Shown: in pieces, positions 37,801 through 50,584 of the stretch | How the letters are laid out: every line of letters begins with the position of its first letter | Numbering within the stretch: position 1 is the stretch's first letter | NCBI GenBank assembly: GCA_947044365.1 | Contig: OX345636.1 | Location: forward strand, 63,113,537-63,177,536 | Direction: 5' to 3' | Length of the DNA stretch: 64,000 nt | Source of the DNA: Petrosia ficiformis | Taxonomy: Eukaryota; Porifera; Demospongiae; Haplosclerida; Petrosiidae | Made by a program: the position numbers and the translations under genes | Notes under the pieces: generated by a model | What the model was told of the DNA's origin: nothing | The model's database searches: none | What the model saw: the letters and a program-made list of their open reading frames with translations, nothing else

Positions 37801-40800
37801 GTGTAAAAGTCTGAAGATAGAAGATGAAATATACTCTCTCTTATTAGCTGCTTCTCAGCAGTTTGAGGAGCATCAAGTAAAGTCTAATACTGTAGATCCG
37901 CCTACTACAAGTACTAGCTGCTCGTATGTAGCAAGTAGAAGAGTGACTAGGAGTCAAACTAGTGTGGCCAGTGTCCGATTTACAGTTCCTGTGAGCGAAA
38001 AAGACCTACAAGCTAAAGTATTGGAGGCTGTGCCTCAGAAGACCAGGCAACAGACTTAGTGGGCTCATGGGATAGGGATGAGTTGGCGATTAAACAGAAT
38101 AAAGACTGCCGAAACACCTGATGAATGCCCTAGCAAGCTTGCCGAGATGAGTAAGGCCAATCATTGCAAGTGGCTCAGTAGATTCATTGTTGAGATAAGG
38201 TGTAATAATGGCAAGCCTTACACTGGTAACACTCTACATCAAAATCTGTGTGGCATTCAGCGCTATCTGCGGGAGGAGACAAGAGATGCCATTAATTTTT
38301 TCTCTGTTCGTGAGTTCTTTTTTCTGAAGAATGTGTTAGATAGTGAAATGAAGCAGTTACTTTCACAAGGAGTTGGTACAAAAAAGAAGCAGGCTGAACC
38401 CATACTAGCCAGTGATGAGGAACTGTATTTTGTATATTATTGTATTCAGCTTTCTTGTATTTGATTTTGTGTTAATGTATTAATTCTCTCATTAACAAAA
38501 TTGTTTCCTTGAACTTTGGACCTAGGTATCTATTAGATTTAGATACCTGCTAGCAGGTATCCATCTGATTGAGACACCTAATAGGTCTAAAAATATATAT
38601 ATATATATAGCATGCTACCATGGCAACCGTTTGATGTGGTTAGGTCTTATATTTTTGTATATAGACCTGTGAATCTTTAATCTATCAGCATACAATATAT
38701 TGTATATAGTACACTTACAGTTCTTATATAAAACAATATAAAACCTTGGTTTAGTGTCCTCGGATGTGATATAGCCCTCGCAGGCTCGGGCTATATCACA
38801 TCCTTGGACACTAAACCTCGGGTCTATATTTTTGTATATAAGACCTGTAAGTGTACTATATATATTACATATATGTCAGTCGATACTATTTTTTTTTAAA
38901 CTATAAGGTGCCCAAGTGATCTCTACTGTCTTCTCAGTAAGGATGGACAAATTTTATAATTTTTTCCTAACACACACACAAACACACACATACACATACA
39001 CAAACACACACACACACACACACACCTGTTTTACTTGTTGTGTCATCTGTAGGAATAGTGGCTATAAAAGCAAACAAAGTCAAAAATGCTACCAAATAAA
39101 ATGTGTATGTAATTATATACTCACCTGCTTTAGGAGTAGATCGATACCAGACCAAACGAGGCTGCGCTTTAGTATCTTCCACTATCTCATTAGTTTCACA
39201 GCACCGAAGCAGAGTAGGTCGATCCTGTGCAACTACAGCTATATGATTACGTGGCTCATGAGGACAAGGACAGAAGAAACCTGGCTCAGGTTTGACATTC
39301 CCTTTTACAGCAGCCTCTACCGATTCATGGATGGCACACCTCACTTTTTCTATGTCATCAGCAATTTCGCTATGTAACTGGATGTAATATGGAGTTTCCA
39401 TGATGGCAAATTTTCCTATTCTCTGGAGTGGTTGAATAATCATAAAGTTCGAATAATTTAATGCATTTCGATTACGAATTATTGACCATTTGCGGGAAAG
39501 AAGATGGACAATTATGGAACAGAAAAGCCCCATTGGTAAACCTTTTTTGAAGTAAAAAAGCATTGGTGGAATAGTGGATTCAGGAAAGGGATTGATATCT
39601 GTAGTATCACATACTGGTAGTAGTGCGGGAATGAAGAATTGATCTTCACTGTTTTCAACCTTTACTGCAATAAGGAGATGCTGAAAAATGGCTAGCAATT
39701 TCTCCACGAACTGAGGGAAACCTTTCAATATGTTTAAACACGTCTCCATCGTTTTGATGAAATCAATGGTAGCAATACCTTCCATAGCTAACAGCTTAAT
39801 ATCTAAATTGGGGTACTTGTTTACGTTGCGTGCGTTACAAATAGTAACCATCAACTCATTGATAATATCAATGAGACAGTGAAGGTTGGCGAATACTACA
39901 TCATCAGCTCCAGAATCAGGATAGTACAGCATGGAATTGAGGATATGAAAAAACTTGATAGCACTGACTACTTCTTCATCACTCATACCAAGCTTATGAC
40001 CGAAAACTTTGCATAGTGACATATTGAGGACACCACAGCGATTCAAAGCTGCTTTTTGGATGAGAGTTTGAAAGCAGTGCCACTTTAGAGGTACTTTGAC
40101 AATGTATGCTTGCTCTCGAAGCTTACGCGCTATTTCTTCTACAACTGGATCATCGAAATTACCTTGCTTTGCTTTTCTGCCATCAACTTCATGCAAGATT
40201 TTGAATTGAGCTTTGTTTTGGTAACAGATTTTTCCTTCCACTGATTTCAAGATATTTGTGAGCTTCTCTTCTTTGTCTTCGATACTTTCTGTGTTTCCAT
40301 CATACTCATCTCGATGTGTAGCTATGGCCATAATGCTTAGACTATCAGGAGGCGTGATATATTTGGAGAGAATGCGATCATTTTCAATGATTGCTTTCTG
40401 TTGCTGTGAACTGGAATTGACCATTACCAGGAGCTGCTTCAGCATTTCCTCCACTTTAGGCGAATGCTCACTAACTTTGATTTGTCCAGTCTCCAAACAC
40501 ATTTCTGTTGAAGCTGGGCCAGAGAGATCTTCTGCTAGATTAATCACTAGCATGAGGGCTGATGCACATGGTAGAAAAGCTGGAAGTAATTTCTGAAATT
40601 GAATTTGCCCTCCACAATCTGTAAAATACAGCCAGCGCTCATGAAGACTCAACTCTTGAGCTTGGATACCTGTACTACACTTGTGATATAGCTCTTGTAT
40701 AAGAGCAACAGCTTTTTCCACATCCTCGGTCTGACCAGGTGTCACTGGGAATTCACTACCAACATTGATATCATTTTGCGATATTTCTTCATCATCTTCA

Positions 40801-43800
40801 TTTAAACGTGCAGATGCTACCGACGAGGGAATCTTTGGAGAAATGGTTGAAGATGGTTCCTCTTTCAAGGCAATCATTTGTAATTCTGCTAGAATTTTTT
40901 CTTCCATGTCTTGATTGTTGACACAAGTCCAGCATTTCCCTGATTTGCCAAATCGGCCTACGGACAAAGTGCCAACAGCAATATCTGGTGCTTCAATACA
41001 GGGAGTGCTGAGTTCCTTATATGGAAGTGATAAAATGAGGGATTTGAGGGATGTTTTACCAGCACGTGCTGCTCCTTGTATGACAGCCTTGGTTATATGT
41101 GACTCGACAAACCCATCTTTCATAGCCTTAATAAGATGGTGCCGATCTAGATGAAAGATATATTAGTACTTTAGATATGCTAATAATTATAATATTGTTC
41201 ATATTCTATTATTACAAGTTATAAATTCTACTAAACTTTAGCAATTGCTTTCCATTATTAGCTAACAGTACAGAACATTATGTTCAGCAATTACCCATCC
41301 ATAGGGAAATGTGAGAATTGATTTTGTTACTGCTAATATATCATCATTCTAATTCACTAGTCTCAAGGAATATTAATTATAAATTTAAGCAACTGAAAAC
41401 TATACACATGAAATAAATACATGACAATGCCCTCCATTCCATTTAAACATGTTTTCTTATACTTTTGCACTCATATTTCCCTCCCCACCACCTCCTCCAA
41501 TCCTGCCTTACCAACAAACAAAGAAATTATTCTTTTACTAGGAATATCAATGATGTATGATGTAAATATTCATATTGTAATTGCAATCCTGTATGAATGA
41601 CAAACCTATATCTTTCAAAGGAATAGAGACTGGAGCAGTCTTAGATTGTTCAGTGTCATTGGATTGACCTAAAAACATAAAAATCAGTTATAATATATTA
41701 TTATAAGTACAGTGTAGTTGAAATGAATTGATAGCTTGTTGGTACCAATATTTAATTGAACAGTAGTTTCAGGGTTGTAGGATAATTTGATAGGTTAATA
41801 CTATGATAGTGCTGACAATAGCCAGTGTAATTAATGACTTGAGATAATTGGACTACATAAAAACCACATTCATTGTATATGTATGCTTATTTGTCTAGTT
41901 GTGTAGTCATATCATGTTCAACTTATTTGAAGGAATAGTTAAGTTGATTATAAAGCAAGTCCTGTTTTTGTGTTCTTAACTAATATTGATTTTTGAATAA
42001 CTCTTTACTGAAGTCATCATGATTACAATCATTGTCTACTTCAGCATTAATTGAAAATAAACACTAGAAAGTAATTAATTTCTTGTATTCAATAATAAAC
42101 TATTTCTTGTAATGTACAACTAAGTGTCTGTAATAGGCCTCATTGTGTAAATATTTGAATACCATCAACTATATACTATCACTATATGAATTAATTGAAG
42201 CACTACAATGCATATATATGGTTTGTAACTAGTAGGCTAGTTCAAATCCATGATCACTAATATTTAGTCGGACAATTTACAGACAATAATTGTAATTAAT
42301 TATAATTATGTGATAATAGTTTTTCAGAAATTCAAATGCAAAAAAAGGCACAGCAATACAAATAACATATATAACCCTTAGAGGACAGAGCTTGTTTTCA
42401 AAATTCTTCCCATTTCCAACACTGGCGACTCTATTGCATATATTTTGGCCACCGTTCACTTTCTCTACTGGCTCCTTTTCTGACATGGAGTCACCAACTT
42501 GCTTACCGGGACTTGAAAGTCCCCAAGCGCTTCGTAGGATTAAATCAAATGCAGTGCTCTCCCTCTTTTGATTGGAACTGTGGCAAACAAAATGACCCCA
42601 CTGCATGTCAGTACCAGCTAAACCCACGATTTCAGGTTTTACACCAAGGGAAATGTCTCAGGAACTCACCAGAGCGTGTGGGCGGGGTCACTGAAATCAC
42701 AATTTGCGTGGGCATTGAGGGGGCTGTGCCCCCTTTGAACCCCCATCAACGGGGGACACCTCCCTTTAAAATCCCCCATAGTTGTTATTTAGGCCAATGG
42801 GCAACCGAAAAACCATCAACTTTTTTAGCCATATTCATGGGCTTGTGCCTGACACCAATTACAAGCATTTGGAGAGCTTCATATTGCTAGGAACACACTC
42901 CGAACCATGTAGGGGTGAAATGTCACATATATGTACATCAGTCTTCTAAGGGTTAATATATGTGTGGTAACATCATTATTAGTATATAAAATCAAAATAA
43001 AGAAGTGAGGTTTGCACTGAATATCATCTATCATTATTCATGTAACCATAAACACATAAACACCAACAAACAGTTTACCTTCTCAGGAAGGTAAAATAGT
43101 ATATAGCTTTGAATTGCAAGTACAAAGTAGGCAATTACAATTAGGAATGCTAAAATGGGTGTAACCATATACTGGATATGTCATGACAATAGTGAGATTA
43201 AACTACACTGTCATGTTCCCGGTTCACATCAAAGCAAAGTAATTTTTTGGTGTCATCTCTGTAAGTAAAATCAGTACACATACTTTATTCTAATATTAAC
43301 AAGTGTATATACAGAAAAAATGTATCCCTATGATTGCTTTATGGTGTCCAGCATTCAGTAATCATGGCTGACTTTATCACGCCTGAAACACAACAGCCTA
43401 TTATAGTTATTATTTTGATTATCTACTCTCTTTACCTTTTAAAGATCTTGTAGAACTTTAGGAATATATTTCAGGTAGAATAGTTAGCTAGTAGTTCCAG
43501 TTTCTAATTCCCTACAAGCAGCTTTCTTTCTGCTGAGTTCGTGCGCGAAATCTATTACGCGCCACGCCCATTAATTGATCGAGCCCCCGGGAATGACGCA
43601 ATTTTCTTACCTACGCATACTCACAAAGTGAATACAATATATATATATATATAGTTTGAACCCGTGGTAAAGCAATCATAGGATATCACGCTAATCATCA
43701 AAATATTGTTCCTAAGAGATAAAGCACAAATAAATGAACAAATATTTGATCCATACATTCTAGGGCAATGCTAACTAGACAACTACCACACAGATAAGAC

Positions 43801-46800
43801 ACAGTCACACAACCTACTTATAATTGAATTTGAAAAAAAAGAATATAATGAGATAATTCACACATACAGTGATCCAGCTTAATATTAACATGTATGATAT
43901 GACATTAACAGGCAAATGATCACACCCACTATAAATAATTGCTTTGGTACATATATTTTGTAGACCTTTCTAAATCATGACTATACAGAATACATGATTA
44001 TGAAATAACTATTCCAAATAGGAAATATTATACCTTGTACTACTGAGGAAATATTTTCTGAAGGCTTGACTTTTGTATCTTCTTCTTGTCTGGACTAAAA
44101 GAAATATCACATTATAATAATTATTAATAAAATAATAATTCTTTTATATTATTACTAGTATGAGTATTATTATTATTGGATATGATAGTTACATATAATA
44201 TTACAAGTTTAAAGTTGGATTGTCTGGTGAAAGCTATAATTAATTTTTACAAAGAAGCTGATAACATTCATTTTCAAAGTAGGGAAGATATAATTAAATT
44301 ATGTCTCAGTTACTAATAAGAAATAGCTTCTACTAAATAGTTCCTCTTGAAATGTAAAATTATAATAATAAATATTTTCCATAAAAAGTCTTTTCAAAAA
44401 TAAAATATAATTATACTGATAATGGAAGATATCATAATAATAATTATTATGAATATACTTTTACATTCTACAACTGGAGTTAGTGTAATACACAACATTT
44501 CAAACCTTAATTAATGATTTCAAAGCTAATATAATATATAAACCACAATACATATCAATAAATTATGTTGTAACTAGTGATAAACAATGGGACTATGAGC
44601 CTAACTAGTTTAATACATTCAAATTCAATATATTAACTGATAATGTGGATGTAAAGAACAAGTCATTGTTCAATTATAATATTAAAATAACATACCATAG
44701 CTCTCTGTAATATAGCAACGGAAGTGTGCTTGTTATTAATCTTTGCATCATCAATAGGAGTATCTCCACGCTGTAAAACAATAATATTTAGTAAAGGAGT
44801 GTTTGACATGTCTATTTTTGAACATTATAATATTATAATTATGATAATACTAGAAGAGAAGTAACAAAAACTTGATTCATGATTCTGGTTCAACTGATAC
44901 AAATAATAATTGGAATTCATAGGAAGATTGAAAATTATTAGGAATAAAGTTGTGAACAAGTGGTACAAGTTTGAAAGCTATTCTCAAGTAGAAGTTTTAA
45001 CATAAAACTAATATGAATTGTGTCAGTATTGTAAGAAATATAATCAATTATAATCCTCTCTATATATGAAGTGATGAGGTAGGTATTTGTTATTATCATT
45101 CACCATATTAATTACACTAACAAATTGCTGAGTTAACCCTTAGCGGTCCACGCCCATTTCAAATTAATCTATTAATAAAATAATTAACCGTTCACGTGAG
45201 ATCATTGTAAAAAACGGGTGATTTTTTGAGAGATATGTTGTTTTATCTTGCTGCTTTTGAGCAGCTTTTACGCTTTCTAATGGTTGTTGGACTAGAGACA
45301 ATAATTCAAGGAGACCTGCAGGTGATATCTAATCAATTTTAGACAGTTTTCTCGTGTCTACTGGTCATGAGCAAGGTAAGTTTGTTATATATAATAATAG
45401 TAATAATAATGCATTTATAGTTACATATGAATGATGTAATGGAGATGTATATTATTACAGTGTGTATTTTGATAGTGCAAATGTTATATTATAACATATT
45501 GTAAGCAGGTAAATAAAAATGAAACCTTGTATACGAGTATTTACATTTAAAGATTACTTTATGCTTTTATAATGCTTCTTTGTGTGATATATTTGGAAGC
45601 ATTCATCTGGGCATAGAGCTGGTGTTTCAGGACATGTTTTGCACACAAACAATGTTAAGTGCCGGGTACCATTTTCAGACCTGTCACTACATACCATACA
45701 ATCTCTACGCTTGTGCCTTTTATCTAGATAGTGAGGAGTTCGCCTGAGTCTTTCAAAACTGGGAGACATGGGTATTGTTTCCCGAGTACGAGACAACTGA
45801 TGCGGTTCTATAAGACCCTCTATAAGCTGTCTTCTGAAAGCAAGGTGAGTAATACTTTTTTGTAGTTGTTCCCGTTGTGTGTGTTGGTGAATTATGTAAG
45901 AGTTCACTACTGTCATCTCAAGAATCCAAAAAAATACCTTCCGCCACCATTTAATACTCTTGTGTAGGAAACTGTAATAACTGCCCATCTGATCCAGCTT
46001 GTCCACTCCTAACATGTACTTATTGTATTCCACAACAACTTTAGGTTTCTTTTTAGCAGCTTCATTTGGTCGTCTATGTAATGTAGAAAGAGCAATGAGT
46101 CATGTGAATTTATTTATTTATTTTATTTAAATGTTTACCTTGATGGCACATCTACAATGGTATTTGGGTACTTTGTGCTTAGCATAAGAACTCTTCTTTT
46201 GTCTGTCCATGATAACACCATCTGTTTCCCATTTTGATAAGATTTTATGGTACCTTTCCGATCCTTTGTTTTTGTTTTGACACTTTTAGGTAATCCCTTT
46301 CTATTACTCATTACTGTTCCTGTTAGAGTGAAGCCAATTGCTGCCATGGTATCAGCTAAAATTGGGCTGGTGTAAAATCTATCAGTGTAAAGGTCATATC
46401 CTTTGTTTTTTAGATACTCAACTATTGTTAGAACTACTTTTACTGTGTGTGATAAATCGGGCCGGTCTATTAGTTCTGTCTGTTTTCCATAATAAAGAAT
46501 GAGATTGTGCATGTAACCAGACTTGCTATCTGCTAGAACATAAGCCTTAATCCCCCAAGGATTAGGCTTACCTTTTAAATATTGCTTGAAGTTTACCCTA
46601 CCTTTGAATGAAATAATAGACTCATCAACTGATATTTGTTGATCAAGAACATAGTTTTGTTTTATTATTGGAAGAAGTAAATCCAACAGTGGCTTAATTT
46701 TATTCTTTTTGGTGGCATGATCTATGTCTCCAACATGTAGCATTCCAAATATTTGCCTAAATCGATCCCGTGAAAATATTTGTTTAAAGAAAGGTATTGT

Positions 46801-49800
46801 TGAAACGAAATCAATGAGCCAGTAGTCTTGTATATTCTGCAGTTGTATCAGCCCCATATTGAGGATCACTCCTACAAATGCTTTCATTTCATTAACTGTA
46901 ACAGGTTTCCAGTTACGATACAGAGAACACTGTTTTGTATACTGAGGTAATTTGAAAGTCGCATACTCATTTGTCCTATTGACAAGGAATTGCCACATAG
47001 CAGAAGTGAAAAATAAATTAAAGCACTGTATAGGTTTAAGACGGTTTGATTGTGGTGCTGTTGGACCAGGAGTTTCCTTGAATTTTATTTGCAATGGTGG
47101 TGGGGTGTATGTGCCTAGTGTAAAAATAATATTTATCACATTACATTTATTATCTACAGTAGCTATGATTTTAGTCAAAAAAAGTTTAAACCTACCTTCT
47201 ATATCCTCCCAAATACAAGTGGAATGCAGAGACTGTGGTTCACTACTCCCATTTTCTATTACCCTTTCTATATCATTACATTTACTTGTCTCCTCTTCAC
47301 TGCAGATACTCTCGTCCTCATTTTCAATTCTTTCATCTTCATCTTCACTCCAAAGAGACTCTTCATCTGTTTCAAAGTCACTCCATCTTTCTAGAACTTC
47401 CTCAGCATCCATTATGTATATTGCAATTATTATCTTCTTTGTATTAACAGTATAACAAACCACAAAACCACTCAACAATAACTTTAGTTAATTTTTTGCA
47501 CCTTGTCACGTTATTGTGACAGCCGCCTTTTAATTACATTTTACCGCGTCACGATTTTGTGACAACAGTATTACGTAATGAATTCAGTTTGTCACGGATT
47601 CGTGACATTCGACCGTTAAGGGTTAAAGTGTAATTTACATGAAAGGTGTCAAACTAATATTTGTAAGTAATATATTATATTATATTTCAGTTAGTTTACA
47701 CATCATAACACATGATGTACTTGATATACTAATCAGAAACATAATTGAACTATTTGGTCTTACTATAATTATAATTATCATAATTGATATAAATTAGGAT
47801 ATGATTATTATAAGTAAAGAAACACTTCATTAATTATAACAATATTATCATTTGATTACTAACCTTATTTCTGATATAAAGGTTTGCTCCACTTTCAATG
47901 AGTACTTTTACTACATCATCATGTCCCCAGAATGCAGCCACATGTATTGGTGTGTATCCAGACTATGCAAAAGAGATATAATATAATATGAATATGTATT
48001 CATGTTCAGTATAACTATAATAATTACACAAATATTATAAACCACATATTAAACTAGTAAAATGAAATACATATCTTTTACATTAGATATACTTCTGGTA
48101 AGCTAACATAGTTATGTATGGAAATCATTAAAATTAAATAATATAGTAGATTTGTGTCTACTACTATGTTGTAGTCTCTACTTGTGTGTGTTATAGTTGT
48201 AAACAGTATACAGTATTACATTGTGTATTAATACTTGTTTCAAAAGACATGCATTGTCACAAATGACATAAACACATTATCAAGTTATTCACAATGAACA
48301 AATAATATATTGTTGACTACATGAAGCATTGAGCTATACAATATGATATACATGAAGTATCCATTCAACTGATCATTAATTGTATTTCTTTTAGAATATC
48401 TAAAATTGACTATTGCATACTAGTGGACTCTACAAATAGGAATTTTTTCACCAAACAATAGTATCATGTTTTTCTAATTATCACCAATCCTTAGTGTGTG
48501 TGTGTGTGTGTGTGTAGGTGTGTATTTACATGTTGGATGGAATGCCGAAACTTGTAAATGAATCGGAATAATGCCTCCGTATTGCTTTCCTCAAATTCAA
48601 CAACCAAGAATTTTATTGGCCAAAGTACTAAGCTAAAAAAATATAAACAGGCATAATAGGTCTCTCCTCAGCTCTAGTGTTTTTGTTTTCTATTTCCATG
48701 TTATTATCCAACTTATCCTGATGGCCTGTGGTTATTATTATTATAACATAATTAGTGTTATTATACATATGATTTGAAACAAGATTGAAAGAATTAAAGA
48801 CATACACACAGTACACATATGTCGGCATCTTCTGATTAGTATAGGCTTTCTGACTATTTAAATCCGGTCATCAGGGGAGCTCCACAATACGATGATCACA
48901 TTAAAAGGCTATTACTATTACAGATGCTGTTGTGTGTGTGTGTGTAAGTTTGTATCTGATTGATCTTTGTGGAAACTCGCCGACCGTAGTCCAGTTCCCA
49001 CAATAGAACAGGTAGATAGTGACCTTTCTTGTCAGTGTCACGAGACCTCAGTCTGTCCAGAGAGCTTACTGAACCCGAACTTGTCTTATATTTGAATTTC
49101 ATATCAAACTCTACTAGTTCCCAGCAATTCATTTGGGACTTAAAGTTTAATTATAATTGCTTTCCCTGAAAATTTATTACCTATTCTATTTTTGTTCAAC
49201 TCATCCTGATGATATGTTTTGTTATTTTAGCATGCAGGCTTAGAGTCTATATGATTTTTTGATTACAGTAAAAGAATTAGCAATTAGCTAGTTAACATAA
49301 AGGAGTGTTATAAATATATAGTATTTAAACAATCTTAACTTTTAACATATTCACATACGTTTTGATGCTTTGGTGTTATTGGACTCCTGACAGGGATAGT
49401 CTGGCCTTGGGAACCAGAAATGGGGGTTAAACACATCTTGGTGGGATCCCAACCTTCCCCTCTCTATCCGTATCTGAAAATGCTTAGAGTCCTGTTCACC
49501 AATGCATCAGTAAATACATGTAATAATAACTCACTTACAAAACCTTGAGGTTAAATAAAGGCCCATTCTTACTGATTATAAAAGATCCTACTCCCTTGAA
49601 AGGTTTGCCTACCATGTGCTTATACACATGTGCTCTCCTAATTAATCTTAGGTGGGCGTTTTTAATTAATAATTAAAATTATTGCAAGGCTATTACTATT
49701 TTAGATGCTGTGTGTGTGTGTGTGTGTGGGTGTGTGTGTGTGTTTAGAAAAAATGAGACAGCTAGTGTTTACCAGATCCTCAGGCTGTACATCTGAATGA

Positions 49801-50532
49801 ACAGGCGGCCCTACGGGGACTGACTTCCAACTGAATGACAGACCTCTCTCTGTCAGGAGGTAACTTCTCCTCTGAAGCTTCAGTGGTACGAGTATCTGAC
49901 ACTTACTTCACCTCATTCATATCTTATAAAGCTGAAGTGCTAAGCTTAAACATCTAGACAGGCATAATAGGTCTCTCTTCAGCTCTAGTGCTTTGTTTTT
50001 TATTTCCATGTTTTATTTGATGGTCTGTGGTTGTTCTTTTAGCATGTGGGCCTACAGAGTCTGTATATTTTTGTGATTATAGTAGATTATGGTATATATT
50101 TAGCAATTAGTTACTTCACAAAAAGCAGTGTAATAAATAGTATTTAACAATCTTAACTTTTAACATATTCACATATGCTTCGATGCTTTGGTGTTACTAG
50201 ACTCTTGACAGGGATAGTCTGGCCTTGGGAACCAGAAATGGGGGTTAAAGACATCTTTGTTGGGATCCCAACCCTCCCCTCTCTATCCATATCTGGAAAT
50301 GCTTATAGAGTCCTGTTCACCAATGCACCAGTAAATACATGTAATAATAACTCACTTACAAAACTATGAAGTTAAATAATGGCCCATTCCTACTGGATTA
50401 CAAAAGATCTTACTCCCTTGACAACTTTACCTACCATGTGCTTATACACATGTGCTCTCCTAATTAATCTTAGGTGGGCGTTTTTAATTAATAATTAAAA
50501 TTATTGCAAGGCTATTACTATTACAGATGCTG

Positions 50533-50584
<52 letters not shown>

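Larger units (their letters stand above)
45137..47622 (-). mobile_element. piggyBac transposon, apparently full-length
   Basis: It is flanked by TTAA at 45133-45136 and 47623-47626. The ends are CCCTTAGCGGTC and the inverse of CCCTTAACGGTC (one mismatch). The 2,486 bp element holds a single spliced transposase gene on the minus strand. It sits inside the 3.1 kb intron between two ankyrin exons and in the same orientation as the host gene. Three palindromes mark its promoter-side end (separate entry). Confidence 0.93.

Noticed and set aside
38967..39124. Val/Cys-rich C-terminus of the Roc-COR frame
   Set aside because: It is read-through into an intron and a CA microsatellite after a canonical donor.
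46952..47455. 167-residue plus-strand frame
   Set aside because: Antisense shadow of the piggyBac transposase first exons.
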